Assembly: GCA_017745075.1 (NCBI GenBank)
Contig: JAGIAD010000009.1
Span: forward strand, 1 to 64,000
DNA: 64,000 bases
Direction: 5' to 3'
DNA from: Sphingobacteriaceae bacterium
Lineage (GTDB): Bacteria > Bacteroidota > Bacteroidia > Sphingobacteriales > Sphingobacteriaceae
Part shown: in pieces, positions 25,340 through 34,215 of the stretch
Numbering within the stretch: position 1 is the stretch's first letter
How the letters are laid out: each line of letters begins with the position of its first letter
The notes under the pieces: generated by a model
Database searches by the model: none
The model's input: only the letters and a program-made list of their open reading frames with translations
What the model was told of the DNA's origin: nothing
Program-made: the position numbers and the translations under genes

Positions 25340-26488
25340 TTAGAGTGCACTTAAGTACAATTGTTTAAAATCTTCCCTGCTTACCGGTTTAGGATTGTTT
25401 GGATGTGCGAAATCTGCAAATGCTAAATCGGCAAGTGTTTCAATGTGTTCTTTTTTAACGCCAATATCACTCAATTTATGCGGAATATTTACTTTCGTAT
25501 TCAAATCGAACAGGTATTTTACAACTGCTTCGCCATTTTCGTCTTTAAGCCCGAGCGTGCGGGCAATCTTTTTAAAGCGGTCTTCAAATCCCGCAATATT
25601 AAATTGCATACCGTAAGGGATATTAACCGCGTTTGCCAGGCCATGGTGGGTATCTAAAAGAGAAGAAAGAGGATGTGCCAGCGAATGAACCACGCCTAAA
25701 CCTTTTTGAAAGGCAATGGCGCCCATCATCGAAGCCATTAACATTTTGCTACGGCTTTCTAAATCAGGCTTGTTGGTGGCGGGTTCCAACGAATCTCTGA
25801 TCAACGAAATGCCTTCTAAGGCAATTCCATCGCACATCGGGTGGAAATTTTTGGCCAGATAAGCCTCCATATTGTGTGTAAGGGCATCCATCCCCGTGGC
25901 TGCCGTAATAAATGGCGGTAAATCCATCGTTAATTCGGGATCTGCAAAAACTACCTGCGCCATTAATTTAGGCGAGAAAAGGATTTTTTTCTGATGGGTT
26001 TCATCATCGGCAATAATGGCACTACGGCCCACCTCACTGCCTGTACCCGATGTGGTGGGGATGGTAATAAAATGGGGCACATCGTTGGTTACATAAATAT
26101 CACCACCAATTAAATCATCGTATTTAAATAAATCTTCGCGATGATTAACACGCAATGCAATGGCACGGGCAACATCTAAAGCTGCACCACCGCCAATACC
26201 AATGATGCTATCGCGATGGGTAGCATCCCAGGCATCGGTACCCTTGTAAACATCACTTTTTACCGGGTTTTTGTGTATGTTGCTAAAAACCTCTACAGAA
26301 ATGTTTTTTGTTTTTAAATCTTCTACAATGCTTTTAAAAAAGGGGAGCTCTGCAATGGTAGGATCGGTAACTATTAATGGGGCTTTTAATTGGTGTTTAC
26401 TTAAATAAGCAGGTAATTCCTTTACTGCACCTGCACCGAAACGGATGGTGGTAGGGAAATTAAACTGATGGATTTTATCAAATATCAT
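25340..26488 (-). CDS. Iron-containing (type III) alcohol dehydrogenase
   Basis: 382 residues, full length for the family. The N-terminal NAD-binding half has FGAGAVKELP, GIGGGAALDVARAIA (GGGS-like) and TIPTTSGTGSEVG. The metal-binding half has TGMDALTHNMEAY, VVHSLAHPLS and DTHHGLANAVNIPY, with the usual Asp/His ligands. Oxidises alcohols to aldehydes or the reverse with NAD. Its place between a glutamine-synthetase-like ligase and an aldehyde dehydrogenase suggests it oxidises the hydroxyl of a gamma-glutamylated amino alcohol (inference). It is not needed in the putrescine Puu route, which uses an amine oxidase. Confidence 0.94.
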   Translation of the reverse strand: MIFDKIHQFNFPTTIRFGAGAVKELPAYLSKHQLKAPLIVTDPTIAELPFFKSIVEDLKTKNISVEVFSNIHKNPVKSDVYKGTDAWDATHRDSIIGIGGGAALDVARAIALRVNHREDLFKYDDLIGGDIYVTNDVPHFITIPTTSGTGSEVGRSAIIADDETHQKKILFSPKLMAQVVFADPELTMDLPPFITAATGMDALTHNMEAYLAKNFHPMCDGIALEGISLIRDSLEPATNKPDLESRSKMLMASMMGAIAFQKGLGVVHSLAHPLSSLLDTHHGLANAVNIPYGMQFNIAGFEDRFKKIARTLGLKDENGEAVVKYLFDLNTKVNIPHKLSDIGVKKEHIETLADLAFADFAHPNNPKPVSREDFKQLYLSAL

Positions 26489-26532
26489 GACAATTGTTTT
26501 ACTACCTTTTGTTTATTTCTTCATCATTATTT

Positions 26533-26676
26533 TACAACCTTAGCGCACCTAAGGCTGTGTTGTTATTTCATTGTATTATAAACCTAAAAGTCTATAATTG
26601 CTAAGCTGCTGTAAGGTGACTTAGGTGATCAACATTTTAGTTTATTTTGTTTTTTACCACCTTAGGCGCCTGAGCT
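26533..26676. repeat. Dispersed CCTTAGGCGCCT-type repeat
   Basis: Scattered related blocks ACCTTAGCGCACCTAAGG (26538-26555), GGTGACTTAGGTGAT and TACCACCTTAGGCGCCTGAG in a 203-base gap between the alcohol dehydrogenase and glutamine-synthetase-like genes. They form imperfect inverted pairs. No gene is visible in the gap. Confidence 0.55.
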
Positions 26677-26691
26677 CATCAAAGCTTTGTA

Positions 26692-28053
26692 TTAAATAAT
26701 CTCCAAATATCTCTTCAATTCCCAATTGGTTACCGCTTTTGCATATTGTTTACACTCCCATTCGCGTGTCATGGTAAAATGATCAACAAAATCTGCACCC
26801 AATAAGGTTTTGACCAGGTCGGAATTTTTCATTTTTTGGGTGGCTTCGAATAAATTACGGGATAATATGCCATTTGATAAATCGGTATATCCGTTGCCTT
26901 TGGTTAATGGCTGTGTTAATTCCAGTCTGTTTTTAACGCCGTACATTCCGGCAGCCAAACAGGCAGAAATTGCCAGGTACGGATTCGTATCTGACCCCAC
27001 AATTCTGGTTTCCAAACGCGAAGCCTTTTTGCTCCCCGGTAATGCACGTAACGAAGTCGTACGGTTATCGATCCCCCAGGTTACAGTAGTTGGTGCCCAG
27101 GCACCCTCAACCAAACGCTTGTAACTGTTTATGGTAGGGGCAATCATCGGTAACAGGTATGGCAGGCAATGCAGCTGACCGGCAATATAACTTTTCATGA
27201 TCCCGCTGATCTTATCAGGGGCTTTTTCATCATAAAAAAGGTTAATCTTATTATTTTTATCCCATAGGCTCTGGTGCACATGACCGCTACAACCGGGTAA
27301 ATTTTCGTTTATTTTAGCCATAAAAGTGGCTAAGATGCCATGTTTGTAGGCAATCTCTTTTACGGCCGTTTTAAACAGAATGGCCTGGTCGGCAGCCTGC
27401 AGGGCCGGGGCATATTTAATAGCGGCTTCGTAAACCCCCGGACCGGTTTCGGTATGCAAACCTTCAATGGGAACATCAAATTTATTGAGCAGTTCGAACA
27501 GGTCGCCCATAAATGCATTCTGATAGGTACTTCTTAAAATAGAATAGCCAAACATGCCAGGACTTAAAGGCTTTAAATTGTGAAAACCCTTTTCGTGTAT
27601 GGTTTCTGGTGTTTCCAAAAAGTTAAACCATTCGAATTCCTGTGCAAAAAATGGCGAGAAACCCTCTTGTTCACAATCGGCGATCAGTTTTTTTAACAAT
27701 TGCCTCGGACAAACATCATTTGCCCGTTCCTGATCGTCAATAAAATCACCCAGAAAAAAGGGAACATCATTTTCCCATGGGATTTTCCGGAAGGTAGTTA
27801 AATCTATTTTAACCTGTGCATCGGGGTAACCGGTATGCCAGCCTGTATATTTTCCGCTATCATAAGCCGCGTCGCTGGCATCCCAGCCGAAAGTAACATC
27901 ACAAAAACCTAAACGGCCTTCAACCAGTGAAGTAAATTTTTCAGCGGCAACATATTTTCCTCTTAAAATCCCGTCGATATCGGCTACGGCTAATTTTACT
28001 TTTCCGGATGGATGATTTTTTACATAATCAAGAATTTCTTTGCTGGTACTCAT
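26692..28053 (-). CDS. Glutamine-synthetase-like gamma-glutamylamide ligase
   Basis: 453 residues, GS beta-Grasp plus catalytic domain. Motifs correspond to those of glutamine synthetase: AQEFEWF (metal Glu), GPGVYEAA, GCSGHVHQS, NSYKRLVEGAWAPTTVTWG, NRTTSLR and RLETRIVGSDTNPYLA. The N-terminal domain (LAVADIDGILRGKYV) lacks the canonical DVRGIDLRF-type loop that binds ammonium, as in PuuA/GlnA4/IpuC relatives that use an organic amine. It would join glutamate to an amine with ATP. The start codon overlaps the permease stop by one base, so substrate import and glutamylation are coupled. Confidence 0.93.
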   Translation of the reverse strand: MSTSKEILDYVKNHPSGKVKLAVADIDGILRGKYVAAEKFTSLVEGRLGFCDVTFGWDASDAAYDSGKYTGWHTGYPDAQVKIDLTTFRKIPWENDVPFFLGDFIDDQERANDVCPRQLLKKLIADCEQEGFSPFFAQEFEWFNFLETPETIHEKGFHNLKPLSPGMFGYSILRSTYQNAFMGDLFELLNKFDVPIEGLHTETGPGVYEAAIKYAPALQAADQAILFKTAVKEIAYKHGILATFMAKINENLPGCSGHVHQSLWDKNNKINLFYDEKAPDKISGIMKSYIAGQLHCLPYLLPMIAPTINSYKRLVEGAWAPTTVTWGIDNRTTSLRALPGSKKASRLETRIVGSDTNPYLAISACLAAGMYGVKNRLELTQPLTKGNGYTDLSNGILSRNLFEATQKMKNSDLVKTLLGADFVDHFTMTREWECKQYAKAVTNWELKRYLEII

Positions 28054-29366
28054 TAATCTGCCTTTTTAAAGATTTTATATAGAAGAAATATACCTAAAAC
28101 AATGCCCGAATAAATTAAACCCAATTTAAGATTATAAATCAGCATTGCGATAAAAGAAACACAGGAAATAATCAAAGCAATGATAGGGAACAATGGATAA
28201 AGCGGGGTTTTAAAAGGCCTCACCATTTCCGGACTGGTTATTCTAAGCACCATTAGCGAAATCATCGAAATGATATATAATGTTAATGCGCCAAACACAG
28301 AAATGATTATAATTTCGGCTGTTTTGCCGGATAAAAGTGCGATGATCCCAATTACCATATTACCTGTTAATGCATTGGCAGGTGTTTGAAATTTTGGTGA
28401 GATTTTACCTAAAATTGCCGGTATGCTTTTTACCCTTCCCATTTCGTAAGTAGAGCGTCCGGCCGCCAAAACCAATCCGTGAAATGACGCTATTAAGCCG
28501 AACAGGCCAACGGTAATGAGCAGGTGGTACATTAAATGATTATCGCCGGTAATCATTGAAAGGGCAAGGGGTAAAGGCGAATCGGAAGTTTCGCCCGATT
28601 TCCCGTTTTTATAAACGATGGCTTCCCAGCCCCCTATGCCAATGGTGGAGATAAAAACAAGTACACATAATACCACTAAGGTGAATATGCCCCAACCAAA
28701 ACCCTTACTGATATCGCGTTGCGGGTTTTTGGTTTCTTCGGCTACATTGGCTACGCCTTCAATACCCAGAAAAAACCAGATGGCAAACGGAATAGCGGCA
28801 AAAACACCACTCCAACCATTTGGAAAGTTATTGTACACCAGGTTTTCGGCATGGAATTTAGGTAAGGTAATACCAGAGAAGAGAAGCAATTCGCCAACGG
28901 CCAAAATGGTAATCACCACTTCGAATGATGCCGCGGCTTTAACACCATATATATTTAATGCTGTGAAAATGATGTATACTGCAATTGCACTGCTAAGAAT
29001 GGGTACCTGAGGAAAAAATGCATTAAAATAAGCACCGATGGCAAAGGCAATGGCAGGGGGTGCAAATATAAATTCGACCATTTGCGCAATACCCGCAATA
29101 AAACCGATGTTTTTTCCTAATGCTTTGTTGGCATAATCGAAAATACCACCTGCTTTTGGTATGGCGCAGGCCAGTTCGGCATAACTGAAACTAAAGGTTA
29201 CATACATGACCATGATGGCAACCGTAGCAATGGCCATACCGAGGGTGCCGCCTTTTTCGAGCCCTAAATTCCAGCCGAAATACATTCCGGAAATTACATA
29301 ACCTACGCCAAGCCCCCATAGCATAAAAGGGGTAAGCGTTTTCTTTAAGCCATCTTTTTGTTCCAT
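28053..29366 (-). CDS. APC-family permease, ethanolamine permease type
   Basis: 437 residues with about 12 transmembrane helices. GVGYVISGMYFGWNLGLEKG, the SFSYAELACAIPKAGG segment, FIFAPPAIAFAIGAYF and PFAIWFFLGIEGVANVAEE closely fit the ethanolamine-permease (Eat) branch of the amino acid/polyamine/organocation family as I know it, more than PuuP or GABA permeases. First gene of the cluster. No clear TAnnTTTG box is seen in the 209-base gap upstream, which it shares with the divergent M48 gene. Confidence 0.9.
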   Translation of the reverse strand: MEQKDGLKKTLTPFMLWGLGVGYVISGMYFGWNLGLEKGGTLGMAIATVAIMVMYVTFSFSYAELACAIPKAGGIFDYANKALGKNIGFIAGIAQMVEFIFAPPAIAFAIGAYFNAFFPQVPILSSAIAVYIIFTALNIYGVKAAASFEVVITILAVGELLLFSGITLPKFHAENLVYNNFPNGWSGVFAAIPFAIWFFLGIEGVANVAEETKNPQRDISKGFGWGIFTLVVLCVLVFISTIGIGGWEAIVYKNGKSGETSDSPLPLALSMITGDNHLMYHLLITVGLFGLIASFHGLVLAAGRSTYEMGRVKSIPAILGKISPKFQTPANALTGNMVIGIIALLSGKTAEIIIISVFGALTLYIISMISLMVLRITSPEMVRPFKTPLYPLFPIIALIISCVSFIAMLIYNLKLGLIYSGIVLGIFLLYKIFKKAD

Positions 29367-29575
29367 GGGTAGGATTTATAAGATAAAACAGGTTTATAAA
29401 ATTTGCTCGAAAATGATAAACTATTAGCCTCGGTATCTGGTGTTTAAAGTAGTAATTATTTTCGAATCATTTCACTACCACTTGCAATTGCTGCAATAAT
29501 TTATCGTTAATTTTTTTTAAAGTGCTTTTGAGCATTTACCAGTTTTGTTATCTTGCATAACCAAACAATATCTTT

Positions 29576-31672
29576 ATGCACGAAAACGCTCTCCGGCCTT
29601 CTGAAAATTTTAAGAAGATGGCAGCCAAGTCTGTACAGGCTATTTGGCTATTTGTATTAACCTACCTTTTATTAGTTTCTGCAGCAGTTGGTTTAACAAT
29701 ACTCTCAGCATTTGCTGGCCTTATGCTAATTGCAGCCAAACCAATGTTTCTTACAATTATGCTGGGCGGTGGTTTGATCTGCTTTGGTGTGTTAATTTTA
29801 ATTTTCCTGGTGAAGTTTATATTCAAGGTTAATAAAATCGACCGTTCTCATTTAACACAGGTTACAAAAACGGAACAGCCAGAGCTTTTTAAAATGATAG
29901 ATGAAATTGTTGGGGAAGTAGGTACTGATTTTCCTAAAAAAGTTTACTTCTCATCGGAAGTAAATGCATCTGTATTCTACGATTCCAGCTTTTGGAGTAT
30001 GTTTCTTCCGGTAAGAAAAAATCTTCACATTGGCTTAGGACTTATGAATACCATATCGATTGATGAGCTTAAAGCGATCCTTGCACATGAGTTTGGCCAC
30101 TTTTCTCAAAAAAGTATGCGTACAGGGAGTTATGTATACAATGTTAATCAAGTAATCTACAATACACTTTACGAAAATGAGGGCTATGGTAATTTTGCAC
30201 AGAAGTTAGCCGGTATAAGTAATTACTTTGCGTTTTTTGTTGTTTTAGCCGGTAAGATTATTAACGGGATCCAGTTTATTTTAAAAAAGATCTATGATGT
30301 TGTTAACCTGAATCATTTGGCACTCTCTAGGGAAATGGAATTCCATGCGGATACTGTGGCTGCAAGCGTTGCGGGCTCTGATGCTTTAATTACTGCTCTC
30401 CATCGTTTACAACTTGCAGATTACTCGTTAAACAACGTTTTTAATTACTATAATGGTAAAATAAAGGATAAGGAAAAAACCAATAACATTTTTCCGCAGC
30501 AAAAATTTGTAATGGATTTTTATACTGGCCTTCAAAAGATAAGAGTAGAGAACCATCTTCCAATTGTATCGGAAGAACATTATAACAAATTCAATAAAAG
30601 TAAACTTATCCTGAAAGATCAATGGTCTTCTCATCCTAGAACCGCAGATAGGGTAGAACACCTCAGAAAACTGGATTATCCGTTAAAGAGCTATGGAGCT
30701 GGTATAGCGATAGATTTATTGGTAAATAAAGATATCGTTCTTGAACAGATAACTAAAAAGCTTTTCGATGCAATAGACTATGGTGATTCACCTATAATTT
30801 CGGATTTAGGCAAGTTTGAAGAAGATTTTTTAGAAAACCAGCAACAAAATACTTTTCATCAATTATACAACGGCTATTTTGATTTTAGAAATCCATTAAA
30901 TGAATTGGATTCAGATGCCTTTGAAAAACCCGAACTGCCTATTCAGTTACATGCTAATGATTTTTTTAGCGATGAGAATTTAAGTTTCATATATCTTCAG
31001 GATGGTATCAACGACGATTTAAATACACTGAAGCAAATTGAATATAAAGTTTTTGAGGCTAAAACCTTTGATTACGATGGAAAAAGGTATACCCAGCAAG
31101 ATTGTTCGGAATTAATTAAGCGTTTAGAAAGTGAATCAAAAGATTTAGAAGATCACCTGAAAAAATTAGATATTCAGATTTTTGAATATTTCCTATACCT
31201 GGCCTTAAAGCAAGGGCGAAAAGAAGAATTTGAGAATTTTTACAGCCGTTATAAAGCCATTCACACACTTTTAGAAAGTCAGAACAATTGCCATAATAAA
31301 ATCGCTCAGGTTACATCTTTTATGCATACACGAACTGCTGTTGAAACCATTGAACAACAGATGTACCTGGTTAAGGATGAGGAAAAAATATTTAAAGAAG
31401 AACTTTTAAAGTTGCTAACAAATCCTCTATATGGTGAGCATATAACGGCAAATGACAAAGAACAGATTGAAAGATTTATAGCTTCAGATTATAAATATTT
31501 CGCAGGAGGGAGCTATTTTAATTTTCAGGTAGACGAACTTTTCGAATCGATCCATTTATTTGCAAAAATCATTAATGATACAAATTTTAATGCAAAGAAA
31601 AAATTGCTCGATTTTCAAGTAACTTTAGAAGAAGTTCATTCAGCAGGAAATAAAAAGCCGGTAGCCATTTAA
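29576..31672 (+). CDS. M48-family membrane metallopeptidase with long C-terminal domain
   Basis: 698 residues. Two transmembrane helices near the N-terminus (about 24-55 and 58-83). The zinc site HEFGH is at 171-175, with the third ligand Glu in SREMEFHADT near 263. As in HtpX/Ste24 relatives the active site should face the cytosol or the membrane surface. The C-terminal 300 residues are charged and helical (EQITKKLFDAIDYGD, LESESKDLEDHLKKLDIQI) and have no recognisable domain; M48 peptidases of 280-420 residues are more usual, so this extension is a substrate-recognition or regulatory candidate. TAtcTTTA overlaps the start region with TTTTG 21 bases upstream. Confidence 0.9.
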   Translation: MHENALRPSENFKKMAAKSVQAIWLFVLTYLLLVSAAVGLTILSAFAGLMLIAAKPMFLTIMLGGGLICFGVLILIFLVKFIFKVNKIDRSHLTQVTKTEQPELFKMIDEIVGEVGTDFPKKVYFSSEVNASVFYDSSFWSMFLPVRKNLHIGLGLMNTISIDELKAILAHEFGHFSQKSMRTGSYVYNVNQVIYNTLYENEGYGNFAQKLAGISNYFAFFVVLAGKIINGIQFILKKIYDVVNLNHLALSREMEFHADTVAASVAGSDALITALHRLQLADYSLNNVFNYYNGKIKDKEKTNNIFPQQKFVMDFYTGLQKIRVENHLPIVSEEHYNKFNKSKLILKDQWSSHPRTADRVEHLRKLDYPLKSYGAGIAIDLLVNKDIVLEQITKKLFDAIDYGDSPIISDLGKFEEDFLENQQQNTFHQLYNGYFDFRNPLNELDSDAFEKPELPIQLHANDFFSDENLSFIYLQDGINDDLNTLKQIEYKVFEAKTFDYDGKRYTQQDCSELIKRLESESKDLEDHLKKLDIQIFEYFLYLALKQGRKEEFENFYSRYKAIHTLLESQNNCHNKIAQVTSFMHTRTAVETIEQQMYLVKDEEKIFKEELLKLLTNPLYGEHITANDKEQIERFIASDYKYFAGGSYFNFQVDELFESIHLFAKIINDTNFNAKKKLLDFQVTLEEVHSAGNKKPVAI

Positions 31673-31683
31673 GCAACCGGCTT
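31655..31683 (+). terminator. Hairpin at the 3' end of the M48 gene
   Basis: AAGCCGGT (31655-31662) and ACCGGCTT (31676-31683) pair perfectly. The left arm lies in the coding end, and the hairpin can serve the convergent YiaA/B gene as well. Confidence 0.6.
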
Positions 31684-31688
31684 CAAAA

Positions 31689-32096
31689 TTATTCCGTATC
31701 CCGGTTTTTATTTACCGTTTGGCTATCCCTCGTATTTTTCTGCACCGTAATGGCACCAAAAAGAGAGAGTAAAAAGGCGAAGGCATAAAATCCCTTTTCG
31801 CTTGGCAATAAAGTGGCATTCCATAAACCAATTACCAATAAAGTAATGGTTAACAGGGTAGAGAACCAGCTTAGGCCATAATAAATTTCTGTAACGGGTA
31901 TGCCTTCCAGTTTATCGCGGACAGCTTTCTGTAATGAGATTACGGCAAAAAGGCCAAACATCAATACGGTAAAATAATATCCTTTTTCGTTGAGAAGCAT
32001 ATCAGAGCGCCACAGGCCTACAATAAAGCCGATCATTCCGATACCTAATGCAATCCAGGCCGCTGCCACAAATGCATTTGATGGTTTTTGATTCAT
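31689..32096 (-). CDS. YiaA/YiaB-family inner membrane protein
   Basis: 135 residues, four hydrophobic helices forming two repeats of a two-helix unit: AAWIALGIGMIGFIVGLW..NEKGYYFTVLMFGLFAVISLQ and YYGLSWFSTLLTITLLVIGLW..SEKGFYAFAFLLSLFGAITVQ. Each repeat ends with K-x-x-RD. This duplicated YiaAB domain is of unknown function. Convergent with the M48 peptidase gene and sharing its terminator hairpin. Confidence 0.85.
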   Translation of the reverse strand: MNQKPSNAFVAAAWIALGIGMIGFIVGLWRSDMLLNEKGYYFTVLMFGLFAVISLQKAVRDKLEGIPVTEIYYGLSWFSTLLTITLLVIGLWNATLLPSEKGFYAFAFLLSLFGAITVQKNTRDSQTVNKNRDTE

Positions 32097-32264
32097 TGTT
32101 AGAGGTTTAATTTAATTCTTTACAAAACGTTAAAGTTTGGCAAAAGGTATAAAAATTAAAAGAAACACAGTTAAATTATTTTCAAAAACTGTATTAAATG
32201 CTTTACATAAAATCAAACAAAATCCGATATTTCGCATTATAGCTTATAATCTTACCTTAGCGAT

Positions 32265-33761
32265 ATGCGAACGTTGCTTACAGCTGCCCAAATGCGCAGT
32301 GCCGATCAGTTTACCATTGCCAATACACCCATTGCATCAATCGATTTAATGGAAAAAGCCGCCAGGGCCTTTGTTCAGTGCTTTTTGAGAGAGGAATTCG
32401 ATATCAATAAAAGTGTGGCTATTTTTTGCGGAAAGGGAAATAATGGTGGCGATGGATTAGCTATTGCCCACTTGCTGTTAGCCAACGGCTATGAAAATAT
32501 TAAAGTTTACATTGTTAACTTTAGCAACAAACAAAGTGACGATTTTGCCATCAACCTGCAACGGATAGAGGAATCGCGCTGCAAAAAAGTAACCATCAAC
32601 CAGGCTTCCGAACTGAAAACTCTAAAAGCAGATTTAATTATCGATGCCATTTTAGGCTCAGGTTTAAATAAAACGTTGGCAGGCGACTATGAAGAACTGG
32701 TTCAGTTTATTAACAAACAGCATAAAAAAGTATATGCTGTTGATGTGCCTACGGGTTTCTTTGCTGAAGGAAAGCTGCCTGAGGATTATAATGGTATAAA
32801 AGCTTATAAAACCATTTCTTTTCAACGGCCCAAAATCAATTTTTTTTTCCCCGAATCGGCTGCCGCCACCGAAAAATTCGATGTAGTAGACATTGATCTC
32901 GATGAATCATTTATCCAGAAACAGGATAGTGATTTTTATTTGTTCGAAGAAACCGACATTCAGAAAGCCCTCCATCCAAGGAAACTATTCAGCCATAAAG
33001 GAACTTTTGGTCATGCGCTGATTATCGCCGGAAATACCAATACCATGGGTGCTGCTTTACTCTCTTCAATGGCTTGTTTACATACAGGTGCCGGTTTAAC
33101 TACCGCCTGCATCCCACAGAGTGGGCTAACGGCTTTAAATACCAGCCTGCCTGAAGTAATGGCATTGCCAAGGGATGGATATACACAGATCGATAACCCC
33201 GGGAAATATCAGGCCATAGCCATCGGACCGGGTTTGGGAACAGCGCCTGAAAATGAAAAACTATTGGAAAATTTAATCTTAACCAAGCAGCCCTTAGTGA
33301 TTGATGCCGATGCCTTAAATATGTTGAGCGAAAGAGCAGATCTGATCGATAAACTTGTACCAAATACCATTTTAACCCCACACATGAAAGAATTCGACCG
33401 TTTATTTGGTGAGCATGACAGCTGGTGGGACAGGGTACAATCGGCCAGAGAGCATGCAAAAAAACTCAAAATTGTTATTGTCCTTAAAAACCAATATACT
33501 TTTATCTGCCTGCCAACTGGTAAAGTGCTCATTAACCCAACAGGTAACCCTGCAATGGCGCAGGGAGGCATGGGCGATACCTTAACCGGGATAATTGCTG
33601 GCTTTGTGGCACAGCAATATACTGCTGCAGATGCCGCTATTTTGGGCTGTTATATTCATGGAAAGGCCGGTGATGAGCTGGCAAAAGATCGTTTCGTGGT
33701 TACGGCATCGCAAGTAGCCGTAAGCATAGCTAAAGAAATTAAAGCACTCGTTTCCAGATAA
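32265..33761 (+). CDS. nnr: Bifunctional NAD(P)HX epimerase / ADP-dependent NAD(P)HX dehydratase
   Basis: 498 residues: N-terminal YjeF_N epimerase (about 1-210; GKGNNGGDGLAIAHLL, DAILGSGLN, VDVPTGF) fused to a C-terminal carbohydrate-kinase-like dehydratase (about 225-495; HKGTFGHALIIAG, GPGLGTAPEN, VIDADALNML, LTPHMKEFDRL, GGMGDTLTGIIAG). Repairs hydrated NADH and NADPH. The fused form is common in bacteria. A TAccTTAG box ends four bases before the ATG, one base off the -7 consensus. Confidence 0.95.
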   Translation: MRTLLTAAQMRSADQFTIANTPIASIDLMEKAARAFVQCFLREEFDINKSVAIFCGKGNNGGDGLAIAHLLLANGYENIKVYIVNFSNKQSDDFAINLQRIEESRCKKVTINQASELKTLKADLIIDAILGSGLNKTLAGDYEELVQFINKQHKKVYAVDVPTGFFAEGKLPEDYNGIKAYKTISFQRPKINFFFPESAAATEKFDVVDIDLDESFIQKQDSDFYLFEETDIQKALHPRKLFSHKGTFGHALIIAGNTNTMGAALLSSMACLHTGAGLTTACIPQSGLTALNTSLPEVMALPRDGYTQIDNPGKYQAIAIGPGLGTAPENEKLLENLILTKQPLVIDADALNMLSERADLIDKLVPNTILTPHMKEFDRLFGEHDSWWDRVQSAREHAKKLKIVIVLKNQYTFICLPTGKVLINPTGNPAMAQGGMGDTLTGIIAGFVAQQYTAADAAILGCYIHGKAGDELAKDRFVVTASQVAVSIAKEIKALVSR

Positions 33762-34215
33762 AAGTACAACTATGTAAAAAATGCATACCTGTTTTTTGAA
33801 AGCGCATGCAGAAGTGTTTGGGCAAAGATAGTCCTGCCATCCGCTTTACCTCCCTGCGTTCGGTGTTCGCTGCTGTCAGGTTTAGGGGGCGCGGCCATTC
33901 TTCCTATTTAGGGCTGCGGGGTGCAAAACCATGCTTCAAAGGGCAGTCGAGAGGTCAAAACCCAAGCCCTTGTTCCTAAACCCGGTAGTAGCGGAAATCC
34001 TTTTTATTGCTTAAAATGGATTAGCCTAGACGTATTGCCCGATGTGTTGAATTTGCAATAAAAAGATTGGAGTGTATAACGGGACTGCAGCACCTACGGA
34101 GTTGGGACTGTTCGTTTTATAATATAAACATCAACGAGAAATTAATGTTACAAAAAACAAAATCCCAGTATTGATAAAATGCTGGAATTTAATATTTTGA
34201 CTAAATAATTTTTAT
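33762..34215. other. Gene-free spacer with dispersed repeat
   Basis: 454 bases without a supported gene. Contains the large repeat at 33991-34079 and a GC-rich left part (about 33826-33980) with no coding pattern. Near the right end, ATCCCAGTATTGATAAAATG (34163-34182) followed by CTGGAATTT forms an imperfect stem that may terminate the anti-sigma gene. Confidence 0.6.
33991..34079. repeat. Dispersed element with AATCCTTTTTATTGC inverted arms
   Basis: Arms AATCCTTTTTATTGC (33996-34010) and GCAATAAAAAGATT (34055-34068) are inverted with a single missing G, the element starts GCGG and ends AACGGGACT. Same family as 12911-12968, 37258-37325 and 41861-41920. Confidence 0.65.

Noticed and set aside
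23053..29366. Reading the cluster as a putrescine (Puu) pathway
   Set aside because: No amine oxidase or transaminase is present, an alcohol dehydrogenase takes their place, and the permease looks like the ethanolamine type. Left as an alternative, not as the call.
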